DNA of 64,000 nt, from assembly GCA_029008115.1 (NCBI GenBank), contig JAQXJC010000004.1, positions 1 through 64,000 on the forward strand, in the 5' to 3' direction. Positions 42,953 through 53,086 of the stretch are shown piece by piece. Positions within the stretch are counted from its first letter, which is position 1. Every line of letters begins with the position of its first letter. A program made the translations under genes and the position numbers. This DNA is from Desulfovibrionaceae bacterium (GTDB taxonomy: Bacteria; Desulfobacterota; Desulfovibrionia; Desulfovibrionales; Desulfovibrionaceae). Below the pieces are notes generated by a model. The model made no database searches, was not told the origin of the DNA, and worked only from the letters and a program-made list of their open reading frames with translations.

Positions 42953-44668
42953 ATGGGCATGGCATGGCAAGCAGTCTTCTCTCAGAACGGGCTCCCCTGG
43001 CAGGACGAACAGTCTTTTTCGGACATGCCGCAGGTGCGCACCCTGCCGGAGCTCAAGGCATTTCTTGACGCCACGCACATACGCTTCTGCCTGGCCCGGC
43101 CCTATGCCGAACAGGAGCGCTATCCTCTGGTGGAGGCGCGCGAGCTGCTCCCCTCCTTTGACAACGACATGTGGGAATACAAGGACCTGCCCGGCTTTGC
43201 CATGGTGGCCTTTGCCCGTCAGCTGGACAATCTTTCGGAAGTTTTCCAGTATGACGCCCTGCATCCCCTGCTGCCCGCCCGGCAGCAAGGGCCCGCCTGC
43301 CTCCTGGAAACGCAGGTGGCGGCGCAGAATGCCCAGACCATTGCCGACCGCCTGCCCCGCGTGCTGCATGACCGCTTCCGTCAGCGCTTCTCCTCGTGCG
43401 ATTCCTCCGATCTGCGCTATTATCCCGCGCTGCTGCCCTATCTGCTGCAAATGGATCGTGCGCAGGTCATGGCGCTGGCCCCGGACGGCTGCTTCCACCT
43501 CGCCGGCGTCTTTGCCTCCTTCCCCGCGGACATAGACAGCGAGCTCAAGCGCTTCGGCATGCGCATTGGCAAATTTGTGTACGGCGACAACGAGCGTTAC
43601 GAGCGCAACCGCATGTTTGTCTACCAGTACCTCATGGAGCTGTACGGCTTTCCCATTGTCTCGGAGCGGCGCACCTCCAGCGCCCTGTTTGCCCGCAAGC
43701 TGCACAAGATGGGAGAGCGCTTCCTGCTGCGCGTCCTGGGGCAGACGGATCGCACCATTACCACATACATATCCAATGGCGAAAACCGCCGCTATCCTCT
43801 GGTGGAGAAAATCGCGCTGGTCAGCGTGGACAAGGATCAGGAAGAAGCGCTGCGCATCATCAGCGAAGGCGGGTATTTTCTTGACCCCGAACGGCGCGTT
43901 GTCATCATCCGCATCACCTACCGCCAGCATGCCTTTTCCGCCAGCAACGTGCGGCAGGATCGCGCCCTCTCCGTAGCCTCGCAGGAAATTCTGCATCCGC
44001 TGACCGGCAGGCCCCTCCACGGCCTGAACATCATCAAGGATACGACCAACATGCTGCTGCGCCTCAGCGACATTGTGCGCGGCGAGCACACGGGGCGCAT
44101 CATCTACAGGCGCAACGAGGTGGTGGAAAACACGGACAGCGATGAAAAGCGCCTCAAGTTCCTGTACGCCTGGCTCACCAAGCACCAGCGGCGCATCATC
44201 AGCTACAGCAGCGAGTTTTTTAACGGCGTCAAGCAGGTCGTCAGCTCCTATCTGTATTCGCCTGACAACGACGAGGCCTTTGAAAGCCTGCGGGAGCTGC
44301 ACCGCGATGTCTGCATGCGCTTCAGCTACATCCAGCAGGCGCGCAAGATACGTATGCTGGAAGACCTGCGCCAGCGCCAGAACAGAAATGGACGCATTAC
44401 CTATCTGTGCATGATGCGCGAGGCCACCGCCCTGCTCAAGGACCTGAGCTTTGACATCTCCACCTACTTTCCCTCGCTGGTGGATGCCATCATTGCCGCC
44501 GCCGAGGCCATTCTTGCCGACCGCTATCTGGTTCGCACCTATATCGAGATTCCAGAAGAAAGACTGACCCGCAACGGGCAGGAGATACGCAAGCACTACG
44601 GCCGCATCGTCTCCCTGCTGGACAGCTTCAAGGCTGTGCGCAAGTCCCGTTCCTCCAGTGAAAAATAG
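42953..44668 (+). CDS. 571-residue protein of unknown function
   Basis: I do not recognise this protein. It is cytosolic (no signal peptide or membrane helix), basic-to-neutral, and largely helical in the second half. Regions worth noting are ERYPLVEARELLPSF near 57 and the echo RRYPLVEKIALVSV near 282, with VVIIRITYRQHAF near 322. A Arg/Lys-rich helical region (EKRLKFLYAWLTKHQRRIIS, KIRMLEDLRQRQNRNG) lies at about 400-480. Starts at 42953 or 42959 are both possible; neither has a good ribosome site. It is divergent from the GAF gene and precedes rsmE by 45 bases. Confidence 0.8.
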   Translation: MGMAWQAVFSQNGLPWQDEQSFSDMPQVRTLPELKAFLDATHIRFCLARPYAEQERYPLVEARELLPSFDNDMWEYKDLPGFAMVAFARQLDNLSEVFQYDALHPLLPARQQGPACLLETQVAAQNAQTIADRLPRVLHDRFRQRFSSCDSSDLRYYPALLPYLLQMDRAQVMALAPDGCFHLAGVFASFPADIDSELKRFGMRIGKFVYGDNERYERNRMFVYQYLMELYGFPIVSERRTSSALFARKLHKMGERFLLRVLGQTDRTITTYISNGENRRYPLVEKIALVSVDKDQEEALRIISEGGYFLDPERRVVIIRITYRQHAFSASNVRQDRALSVASQEILHPLTGRPLHGLNIIKDTTNMLLRLSDIVRGEHTGRIIYRRNEVVENTDSDEKRLKFLYAWLTKHQRRIISYSSEFFNGVKQVVSSYLYSPDNDEAFESLRELHRDVCMRFSYIQQARKIRMLEDLRQRQNRNGRITYLCMMREATALLKDLSFDISTYFPSLVDAIIAAAEAILADRYLVRTYIEIPEERLTRNGQEIRKHYGRIVSLLDSFKAVRKSRSSSEK

Positions 44669-44713
44669 CGCGGCTCTCCGGGGCCGCGTGCAACTGTCTG
44701 TTAAGAGGCTGCC

Positions 44714-45439
44714 ATGAATACATTTTATCTGCCCCCCGAGTCCTGGGGAGAACGCTGCTCCCTCCCCCCGCAGGAAGCCCGGCATCTGGCGCTGGTCCTG
44801 CGCATGCGGCCCGGCGCACAGGTGCGCGTGCTGGACGGCGCGGGCCGCGAAGGACTGTTCACCATCGTGGAAGCAGGACGGAAAGGCGTCGTTCTGGCGC
44901 TGGATTCCGAAACATTCCACCCACAGCCCGCGGCGCGCGCCATCATGGCGCTGGCCTTCAGCAAGGCGGGACGCCGGAGCTTCTTCCTGGAAAAGGCGGC
45001 CGAGCTGGGCGCTGCCGAACTGTGGCTGTGGCAGAGCGATCACAGCCAGGGCAGGATGCCTGCCGATGCGGCCGAGGGCTGGCAGGGGCAGCTTGTGGCC
45101 GGCATGAAGCAGAGCGGCAATCCGTGGCTGCCGCAGATACGTTCCTTCCCGCAGGGCGTGGACGCCATGATTGAGGCCGCTTCCTGCGCGGACTGGCGCA
45201 TGCTGCCGTGGGAACAGCAGCATGACGTGCCCATGCTCACGCCGGAGCTGGCCGGCAGGCCCGGCACCACAGTCTATGTCATCGGCCCCGAAGGAGGCTT
45301 TTCCGACAGGGAAATCACCCGCATGCGCGACAGCGGCTTCCAGCCTGTCAGCTTCGGCAGGCGCGTGCTGCGCTGCGAGACGGCGGCCACGCTCTGCCTT
45401 GGCATCCACTGGTGGGCCAGCCAGCAGCCGGGGCGCTGA
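44714..45439 (+). CDS. rsmE: 16S rRNA m3U1498 methyltransferase RsmE
   Basis: The 241-residue SPOUT-class enzyme methylates U1498 of 16S rRNA. An N-terminal PUA-like domain (ARHLALVLRMRPGAQVRVLDG) leads to the trefoil-knot motifs VIGPEGGFSDREI and FGRRVLRCETAATLCL. Length fits the family. AAGAGG precedes the ATG. The next gene starts one base after its stop. Confidence 0.94.
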   Translation: MNTFYLPPESWGERCSLPPQEARHLALVLRMRPGAQVRVLDGAGREGLFTIVEAGRKGVVLALDSETFHPQPAARAIMALAFSKAGRRSFFLEKAAELGAAELWLWQSDHSQGRMPADAAEGWQGQLVAGMKQSGNPWLPQIRSFPQGVDAMIEAASCADWRMLPWEQQHDVPMLTPELAGRPGTTVYVIGPEGGFSDREITRMRDSGFQPVSFGRRVLRCETAATLCLGIHWWASQQPGR

Positions 45440-45440
45440 G

Positions 45441-46691
45441 ATGGGAAAGACGCCTCTTCCCGGCATGACGCCGCAGCCGCCCCTGCCCGAACGCCTGCGC
45501 CCCGAAGATTTCGAACTCTACGTGGGGCAGGGCCATCTGCGCGACAGGCTGCTCTCCCTGCTGGAATCCAGCCGGCTGCCCAGCGTTCTGCTCTTCGGCC
45601 CGCCCGGCTGCGGCAAGTCCACGCTGGCCCTGCTGCTGGCCAGGCACAGCGGCCGGCCCTATCTGCGCCTGAGCGCGCCGGAAGCCGGCCTTCAGCAGCT
45701 TCGCCGTTCCCTGGCAGGCGTGGAAGTGCTTATTCTGGACGAGCTGCACCGCTTCTCCAAGGCGCAGCAGGACTTTTTTCTGCCGCTGGTGGAATCCGGC
45801 GAGCTGACGCTGCTGGCAACCACCACGGAAAATCCTTCCTTCAGCATTACGCCCCAGCTGCTTTCCCGCATGCACGTCCTGCGCCTGCGGCCGCTGGAAA
45901 AAGAGGAGCTGCTGGAGCTGGCCAGACGCGGCGCGCGGCAGGAAGGCGTGGAGCTGGCCGACGGCGCGTTGGAGCTGCTGGCGTCTGCGGCCCGCGGCGA
46001 TGCCCGTACCCTGCTCAATCTGGTGGAATATGTCTGCAATCTGCCGGAAAAGCGCCGCACGCCGGAGGAGCTTCCGCACAATCTGCCCGAAACCCTGCTG
46101 CGCCATGACAGGGACGGAGACAGCCATTACGAACTGGCATCGGCACTGATCAAATCCATACGCGGCAGCGACGTGGACGCGGCCCTCTATTATCTGGCCT
46201 GCCTGCTGGAAGGAGGCGAGGACCCGCGCTTCATCTGCCGCCGCCTGATCCTTTCCGCCTCGGAAGATGTGGGCCTGGCAGATCCGCAGGCCCTGCCGCT
46301 GGCTGTTGCCTGCCAGCAGGCCGTGGAATTTGTGGGCATGCCCGAAGGCTTCATTCCTCTGGCGGAAACGGTGGTCTATCTGGCCCTGGCCCGCAAGAGC
46401 AACTCCACCTATGCGGCCTACATCAATGCTGTGCGGGAGATACGCCTGAACGGCAGGAAGCCTGTGCCCGCACATCTGCGCAATGCCGTGACCAAACAGC
46501 AGAAGGAATGGGGATACGGCAAGGGATACAAATACCCGCACGCCTTCCCCGAGGGCTGGACGCGGCAGCAGCACCTCCCCGATGAGGTGGAGGGCAGGCG
46601 GTTCTATTTTCCCAGAGAGAACGGCGATGAGCCCCGCCGTACCCAGTGGTGGCGCAAACTGTACAACATAAAACATGGTGAGGAACAATGA
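45441..46691 (+). CDS. rarA: replication-associated AAA+ ATPase RarA (MgsA)
   Basis: The 416-residue clamp-loader-like ATPase acts at stalled forks. Walker A is GPPGCGKST (about residues 54-62), Walker B VLILDELHRFSKAQQDF, sensor 1 LLATTTENPSF, and the C-terminal SEDVGLADPQAL, AYINA, and YKYPH blocks are RarA hallmarks. The ATG at 45441 follows the rsmE stop directly, so translation is probably coupled. plsC overlaps its end by ATGA. Confidence 0.94.
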   Translation: MGKTPLPGMTPQPPLPERLRPEDFELYVGQGHLRDRLLSLLESSRLPSVLLFGPPGCGKSTLALLLARHSGRPYLRLSAPEAGLQQLRRSLAGVEVLILDELHRFSKAQQDFFLPLVESGELTLLATTTENPSFSITPQLLSRMHVLRLRPLEKEELLELARRGARQEGVELADGALELLASAARGDARTLLNLVEYVCNLPEKRRTPEELPHNLPETLLRHDRDGDSHYELASALIKSIRGSDVDAALYYLACLLEGGEDPRFICRRLILSASEDVGLADPQALPLAVACQQAVEFVGMPEGFIPLAETVVYLALARKSNSTYAAYINAVREIRLNGRKPVPAHLRNAVTKQQKEWGYGKGYKYPHAFPEGWTRQQHLPDEVEGRRFYFPRENGDEPRRTQWWRKLYNIKHGEEQ

Positions 46692-47500
46692 GCAACGAAC
46701 TCTGCACTCTGCCTTCGCACATGCTGCGGGGCACGGAATATCACAGCCCCGCGCGGGAGGCTTCCGTTTTCTCAAGCTGTTTTCCCAGCCTCTCGGCCTA
46801 TTCCGGCATGCTGTTCGTGGCGCTGAAACTGTATGTTCAGGCCAGGCTCGGCCGCTGCTCCGATCTGGCATGGATGCGCGCCTCCGAAGGCATCTTCCGC
46901 CATCTGGAGCGGGTGGGCTGTCGCATCCATATCGAGGGATTGGAGCATATCGGCGCCACCCGGGAGGCCTGCATCTTTGTGGGAAACCACATGAGCACGC
47001 TGGATGCCTTTGGTCTGCCGGCCATCATCCGTCCCTTCCGTCCTGTCACGCCCGTCGTCAAGCGCAGTCTCACCACCATGCCCCTGTTCGCGCCCATCAT
47101 GAATTCCCGCGATCCCATCGCCGTGGATCGTGAAAACCCGCGCGCGGACTTTACGACAGTCATGGAAGGCGGACTGGAACGTCTGAACAGGGGCATTTCC
47201 ATCATCGTCTTTCCGCAGAGCACACGCTCCCTGACCTTTGATCCGCGCAAGTTCAACAGCATCGGCGTGAAGCTTGCCAAGCATGCCGGCGTGCCCATCA
47301 TTCCCATGGCGCTCAAGACCGATGCCTGGGGACAGGGAGGCGCCGTCAAGGACCTGGGGCCCATCCGCCCTGAAAAAACCGTGCACATCCGCTTCGGCGC
47401 CCCCATCCATGTGCGCGGGCAGGGCAAGGAGGAGCAGGCACGAATCTGCGATTTCATTCAAGGCTCGCTGGAAGAATGGACGCCCGGGGCCGCACGCTGA
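46688..47500 (+). CDS. plsC: 1-acylglycerol-3-phosphate acyltransferase (PlsC family)
   Basis: The 270-residue membrane-associated enzyme adds the second acyl chain to lysophosphatidic acid. The catalytic H-x4-D is NHMSTLDAF (about 98-106), and the glycerol-phosphate-binding block, usually EGTRS, is here FPQSTRS. Later blocks are GVPIIPMALKTDAWG and HIRFGAP. The unusual Glu-Gly to Gln-Ser replacement is seen in some PlsC-like proteins. It overlaps rarA by 4 bases. Confidence 0.88.
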   Translation: MSNELCTLPSHMLRGTEYHSPAREASVFSSCFPSLSAYSGMLFVALKLYVQARLGRCSDLAWMRASEGIFRHLERVGCRIHIEGLEHIGATREACIFVGNHMSTLDAFGLPAIIRPFRPVTPVVKRSLTTMPLFAPIMNSRDPIAVDRENPRADFTTVMEGGLERLNRGISIIVFPQSTRSLTFDPRKFNSIGVKLAKHAGVPIIPMALKTDAWGQGGAVKDLGPIRPEKTVHIRFGAPIHVRGQGKEEQARICDFIQGSLEEWTPGAAR

Positions 47501-47528
47501 CGCGCCGTGCTTCCCCCGTGATATGCAG

Positions 47529-47558
47529 ACGGCCCCGGCGCACATGCGGCGGGGCCGT
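47529..47558. terminator. hairpin between convergent plsC and decarboxylase genes
   Basis: ACGGCCCCG and CGGGGCCGT, a 9-bp perfect stem with a 12-base loop. There is no T-tract on either strand. It may end both convergent transcripts. Confidence 0.4.
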
Positions 47559-47579
47559 TGGTACTGCCTCAGGCAGGCA

Positions 47580-48833
47580 TCAGGCGCATGGCAAATCTGT
47601 CTGCAACACCGTGCCATCCGTGGACAGGAATACTTCCACGGGCCTTTCATGCGAAGAAAACTGCATGGGGGACAGCACCGCCGCGTAGCTCCCGGCATTT
47701 GTCATGATGACGCAGTCACCGCATTCCACATGCGGCAGCAATATATCCTCCGCAATGATGTCCGCCGTCGTGCAGAGGTCCCCGGCCAGCGTGACGCGCT
47801 CCACGGGAGCATCCATGTCAAGAGTGAAAAACTGACAGGCGTCAACGCAGGTGAACAGTGGCTCGGCGGCCGATGGGAGGCCCCGCGACCAGCGCGACGC
47901 CAGCCGCGCCAGCGATGGCCGCAGAAAGCCGTTGAGCGTGTTCCGCAGAATGATATATGTGATGCCACGGGAAATCTTGCGATCCACGACTGATGCGACA
48001 TACAGCCCGCTGGCGCACACCGCGTACCTGCCGACCTCGATGAGGCATGCCGTGCGCGGATGCGCCGTCTGAAATCCGCGCAGCTCCTCCCGCAGCGCTG
48101 CGCCCAGCGCTGCCAGGTTCAGCGGGGTATCCTGGACGGCATAGCGCACTCCCATCCCAGACCCCATATTGACATACTCCAGACCACCGCAGACAGCGGA
48201 GAATTTTTCCGCGAGGCGGAACATTCTTCGGTAGTAGGCGGCGAGTACATCCGCCTGCAATTCCTGGCTCCGCAGGTGCACATGAATGCCCGTGACGCGG
48301 ATATTCGGGCAGTCATTGCCGCGCAGAAACGCAAGCGCCTGCTCCTCGTCAATGCCGAACTTTGATGGCAGACCGCCGTCGCCATGAAAGGTGAAGTCAG
48401 GATTGATGCGCATCCCGACAGCGACAGGCATGTTCATCTCCGCGGCGACATTCTGGATGCGCCTCAGCTCTTCAATACTGTCCGCCACCAGCACAGCCTG
48501 ACGTATTGTCCGCGCTATGTCCGACCGCATCTTTCCGGGTGATGAATAGAGGATGCGATCTTTCGGCACACCCGCAGCGCGCGCCATACGCACCTCGGCC
48601 GCACTGGCGGCATCCGCGCCCAGTCCCCGTGCGAAGATGCTGCGCAGCACATGCGGGTTCGCATTGCACTTTATGGAGTATAGAAAATCGATCTGCGGAA
48701 AATGCGATGCCAGGCAATCCACGCTCTCATGAATGCGACGCTCATCGTACAGATAGAAGCTGCCGTGCCGCTTCACCTGCTGTCTTATGACATCCCGCAT
48801 GCGCGCATCCAGCCGCATGGCTGTGCCAGTCAT
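47580..48833 (-). CDS. PLP-dependent decarboxylase, fold type III
   Basis: The 417-residue enzyme belongs to the Orn/DAP/Arg decarboxylase family 2. The PLP Lys is in YSIKCNANP (near residue 56), the phosphate loop in NMGSGMGVRY, and the active Cys in GDLCTTADII. The GGLPSKFGID block recalls decarboxylases of siderophore or secondary-metabolite pathways more than LysA. Substrate is not assigned. GGAGG precedes the ATG at 48833 by 8 bases; upstream in-frame ATGs are weaker. No polyamine genes are adjacent. Confidence 0.85.
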   Translation of the reverse strand: MTGTAMRLDARMRDVIRQQVKRHGSFYLYDERRIHESVDCLASHFPQIDFLYSIKCNANPHVLRSIFARGLGADAASAAEVRMARAAGVPKDRILYSSPGKMRSDIARTIRQAVLVADSIEELRRIQNVAAEMNMPVAVGMRINPDFTFHGDGGLPSKFGIDEEQALAFLRGNDCPNIRVTGIHVHLRSQELQADVLAAYYRRMFRLAEKFSAVCGGLEYVNMGSGMGVRYAVQDTPLNLAALGAALREELRGFQTAHPRTACLIEVGRYAVCASGLYVASVVDRKISRGITYIILRNTLNGFLRPSLARLASRWSRGLPSAAEPLFTCVDACQFFTLDMDAPVERVTLAGDLCTTADIIAEDILLPHVECGDCVIMTNAGSYAAVLSPMQFSSHERPVEVFLSTDGTVLQTDLPCA

Positions 48834-48912
48834 CGCTTTCCCTCCCGGCATTCCGTGCATCATGCACGATACAGGCCGGCGGAACCACAGTCCCTGCCGG
48901 CCTTTCCTCGCG

Positions 48913-50208
48913 TTATTGCAGAATTGCCTTGAGACGCGGCATATTCTTCACAAACTGCAAGGCCATGCGGAGCTGGTTGTCGCGGGCAAGCTGCTCCCTG
49001 GCTTCCTGATGTCCGTCCCGGGCCTTCCTGTCTTCCCTGCCGGTGCCGCGCTTTTCGGCATCGCCTTTCAGATGGCGATCCAGGTCCTTTTCACGCACGG
49101 TCAGGTAGGGAGAATCCTCCTGATCCCTGGCCGGCGCCTCAAAGGGCACTTCAATGTCCGGCGTAATGCCCTCGGCCTGAATGGAGACGCCGCTGGGCGT
49201 GTAGTAGCGGGCAATGGTCAGCTTCAGGGCGGAGCCGTCCGCCATGGGGATAATATTCTGTACCGAGCCCTTGCCAAAGGTACGCTCGCCCAGAATGAGG
49301 GCGCGCTTCTGATCGCGCAGGGCGCCGGCCACAATTTCCGAAGCGGAGGCGGAACCGGCATTGACCAGCGCCACCATGGGCTGGCTGATGAGGTCGCCGC
49401 TGTCGCGCGTGGCCCTGAACACACGTTCGGAGTCCTCTTCCCTGCCCCGAATGGAGACGATCTTTCCCTCATTCAGGAATACGTCGGACACTCCCACGGC
49501 CTGATCCAGCAGCCCGCCGGGATTGTTGCGCAAATCAAGCACAAGGCCCTTGATGCCGCCCTTGCTTTCCTTCTGCGCGGCCCTGACGGCATCCTTCAGA
49601 TCCTGCGTGGTCTTTTCCGAAAAGCGTGTCAGGCGAATCCAGTAATAGCCGTCTTCCAGCTTGCGGGACTTGACGCTCACCAGCGGGATGGCATCGCGCA
49701 CAATGGCGACCTTCTTCGGTTCCGCCGCGCCGGCGTGCAAAATGGTCAGTACCACTTCCGTTCCCTTGGGCCCGCGGATGCGCGACACCACTTCCTGAAG
49801 GGAAATCTCCATGGCCGGCTTGCCGTCAATGGCCAGAATGCTGTCGCCGGCCTTCAGGCCCGCCTTGTAGGCCGGAGTGTCCTCAATGGGCGTGACCACC
49901 TTAACGGTATTGTTCTCCATGGTGATCTCAATGCCTATGCCGAAGAATTCGCCGGAGGTCGTCTCCTGCATCTCCTTGTATTCCTGCGCATTCATGTAGG
50001 TGGAATGCGCATCCAGATTCTCCAGCATGCCCTTGATGGCGCCGTTGATCAAATCCTCCCGCTTGGTCTCGGTGACATAATGGCGCTCCACCAAGTCCAT
50101 GACCTGGCTGAAGCGCCTCAGTGCATCCAGGTCTTTGGAGGCCGACGCCGGCATGGCGCAGGAGCAGGTCAGCAGCAGGGACAGAGCGAGCACGGGGATA
50201 GTACGCAT
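48913..50208 (-). CDS. C-terminal processing peptidase (S41, CtpA type)
   Basis: The 431-residue periplasmic protease has a signal sequence (MRTIPVLALSLLLTCSCAMP), which may be a lipoprotein type. It has a PDZ domain (about 90-165, GLKAGDSILAIDGKPA) and the S41 catalytic domain. Catalytic Ser lies in NAGSASASEI and Lys in GKGSVQN. GGAGGA precedes the ATG at 50208. The last 60 residues are Lys/Arg/Asp-rich. It is 75 bases upstream of the decarboxylase, on the same strand. Its target proteins are unknown. Confidence 0.92.
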   Translation of the reverse strand: MRTIPVLALSLLLTCSCAMPASASKDLDALRRFSQVMDLVERHYVTETKREDLINGAIKGMLENLDAHSTYMNAQEYKEMQETTSGEFFGIGIEITMENNTVKVVTPIEDTPAYKAGLKAGDSILAIDGKPAMEISLQEVVSRIRGPKGTEVVLTILHAGAAEPKKVAIVRDAIPLVSVKSRKLEDGYYWIRLTRFSEKTTQDLKDAVRAAQKESKGGIKGLVLDLRNNPGGLLDQAVGVSDVFLNEGKIVSIRGREEDSERVFRATRDSGDLISQPMVALVNAGSASASEIVAGALRDQKRALILGERTFGKGSVQNIIPMADGSALKLTIARYYTPSGVSIQAEGITPDIEVPFEAPARDQEDSPYLTVREKDLDRHLKGDAEKRGTGREDRKARDGHQEAREQLARDNQLRMALQFVKNMPRLKAILQ

Positions 50209-50224
50209 AGGGAAAAGTCCTCCG

Positions 50225-50266
50225 AAAAAAAGCGCGCCCTCCTCCGCAGGGAGGGGCGGGCGCTGG
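50225..50266 (-). terminator. terminator of dnaA
   Basis: AGCGCCCGCCCCTCCCT pairs imperfectly with AGGAGGGCGCGCT on the minus strand, followed by seven T. It lies between dnaA and the S41 protease gene. Confidence 0.75.
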
Positions 50267-50363
50267 GCTGTGGCGGCACAGAAGCCCTCGCGGCGGGGGC
50301 CACCGCAGGCGGGCATCTTCACAAGGCACTCTGGCAGCATGGACGGCAGGCGGGGCGGGCGCC

Positions 50364-51821
50364 CTAGGCAATCAGTCCCGCGTTGCGCTCAATGAGGCTC
50401 ACAGTCGTGGCAACCTGCCTTCCCACGCGGGATTCGTTGGAAATCTCGCGCTCTATGGACGTAATGCCCTTGATGACGGTGGAATGGCGGCGGTTGAACT
50501 TGTCGCCAATCTGCTGAAGAGAGAGCTCCGTATGCTTGCGGGCCAGATAGTAGATGGTGTTGCGGCCCAGCACGCATTCGGCGCGACGGCTCCGGGAGCA
50601 GAGCTGATGCTCCTTCAGGCCGAAGCTCTCGCAGACAAGACGGATGATGGTCTCAAAGCTCAGCCCGCATTCCATCTGCGCATACTGCCCGAGCACATCC
50701 CACGCCATGTCCAGGCTGATGGAGCGGTTCAGCAGACGCGCCTTGAAGACCAGCGAGTTCAGACAGCTTTCCATCTGGCGCACATCATCGCTCAGGCGGT
50801 CGGCCAGCAGGTCGGTAACATCGGCCGGCAGCATGACCTGATGCACCCGCGCCTTGTTTTCCAGAATGGCGCGGCGCATGTCTGCCGTGGGCTTGACCAT
50901 GCTGGTCATGAGGCCGGAGCAGAAATGGGACACCAGCTGCGAGTCCACCTTGCGCAGCTCGCGCGGAGAGAACGAGGACGTGAGCACCACCCTCCCCCCG
51001 CGATCCTGCAGGTACTTGACCGTGGACAGCACATGCTCCTGCATGCGCTCCTTGCCCTGAAGAAAATGTACATCCTCCAGCAGCAGCACATCCAGATCGC
51101 GCAGACGGCCCTTGAATGTTTCCAGATCGTTCTGGCGCATGGCCGCAACAAAGCGCGAGGCAAATTCTTCGGCAGTCAGGTAGCCCACATGCTCGCACCC
51201 GCGTTCCGCCGAAACGGCCTGCCCCACGGCCTGCGCCAGATGCGTCTTGCCCAGGCCGGAGGGGGCGCTGACAAAGAGCGTTTCCACACAGCCGTGCCGG
51301 CACAGGTCCTTGGCCCCGGCCACGGCCATTTCGTTGCTTGGCCCCACGACAAAACCGTCAAAATCATACCGCCAGCCGCGGGCGGAAGAGCGGATGAGCG
51401 GCGCGCCCGCCGTGGAAATGGGCAGGCTCTGCTGCACCATCTGCGGCGCGGCGGCCGGAGCCTCGCGGGCAGCGCTCTGGCGGGATGCGGCCGAAGCCTG
51501 CGGCATGGCAGGGGGCACGGCATCCAGCAGGGAAGGGCCGGAGGAAGAGACATGGGAGCGGGCTGGACGGGGCGCCGGCTTGCCGGTGCGCACCTCCACG
51601 TCCACGGCCTGTCCGTCAGTGCCGAGCACGGCGGCGGCCGCGGCGCGGATGGGCTCCATCAGGCGGTTGCGAATCCAGGTGGTTGCGTAGCCGTTGGGTG
51701 TCGTCAGCACAAGCCTGTGATCCTGCACCTCGGCGGCAAGAGGTGCTATCCACACCTTGAAACAGCCGGATTCAAGTGTGCTCTGAAGATGCCGTGATAT
51801 TTCTGCCCAGTGTGCTGTCAT
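50364..51821 (-). CDS. dnaA: chromosomal replication initiator DnaA, divergent
   Basis: The 485-residue protein has DnaA architecture. Domain I (WAEISRHLQSTLESGCFKVWI) is followed by a long Ala/Pro/Ser linker (about 85-150) and an AAA+ core, with Walker A SAPSGLGKTH and Walker B VLLLEDVHFLQ, where most DnaA have Asp at the Glu. The C-terminal DNA-binding domain contains LSLQQIGDKF. The box-recognition loop, GGRDHTTV in most bacteria, reads NRRHSTV, one residue shorter. It could be the true initiator of this group or a DnaA paralogue. The ATG at 51821 starts domain I. Confidence 0.85.
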   Translation of the reverse strand: MTAHWAEISRHLQSTLESGCFKVWIAPLAAEVQDHRLVLTTPNGYATTWIRNRLMEPIRAAAAAVLGTDGQAVDVEVRTGKPAPRPARSHVSSSGPSLLDAVPPAMPQASAASRQSAAREAPAAAPQMVQQSLPISTAGAPLIRSSARGWRYDFDGFVVGPSNEMAVAGAKDLCRHGCVETLFVSAPSGLGKTHLAQAVGQAVSAERGCEHVGYLTAEEFASRFVAAMRQNDLETFKGRLRDLDVLLLEDVHFLQGKERMQEHVLSTVKYLQDRGGRVVLTSSFSPRELRKVDSQLVSHFCSGLMTSMVKPTADMRRAILENKARVHQVMLPADVTDLLADRLSDDVRQMESCLNSLVFKARLLNRSISLDMAWDVLGQYAQMECGLSFETIIRLVCESFGLKEHQLCSRSRRAECVLGRNTIYYLARKHTELSLQQIGDKFNRRHSTVIKGITSIEREISNESRVGRQVATTVSLIERNAGLIA

Positions 51822-51979
51822 GCGAACCTTATGGCGAACGGCGAGCGAGCGGGGGCGCTGACGCGCAAGGCCGCTCCACCAAAAAGCCGTCCGACTCTGA
51901 TTATTACTCCGGAAATCCCCAAACACCGTCCGTATGAAACGGCATCTCCCCCCGCAGGAAAGGCCCCGCGCAGATTTGC

Positions 51980-51988
51980 ATCATACCA
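51980..51988 (-). promoter_or_regulatory. extended -10 element upstream of dnaA
   Basis: Minus strand TGGTATGAT matches the TGnTATAAT extended -10 form, about 155 bases before the dnaA start. No good -35 is seen. The 263-bp gap 51822-52084 also holds a weak ruvB terminator-like CCCG/CGGG hairpin with TTTTT near 52059. No canonical DnaA boxes are visible in it. Confidence 0.35.
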
Positions 51989-52084
51989 CGGGAGTCCTGA
52001 CGATAGCCATTCGCGGCCAATCCCGCAAGCAAAAAATGCCATTCATTCCGGGGGGGACAAAAATCCCGCGGCGGGCGGCCCTTC

Positions 52085-53086
<1,002 letters not shown>

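Noticed and set aside
48874-48902. GGCCGGC/GCCGGCC hairpin after the S41 protease gene
   Set aside because: No T-tract on the coding strand; the adjacent decarboxylase is only about 75 bases on, so the two genes may still be co-transcribed.
51822-52084. Possible replication origin beside dnaA
   Set aside because: No DnaA boxes, no AT-rich repeats. One near-match (CTATCCACA at about 51747) is inside dnaA and is explained by the conserved VWIAPL codons.
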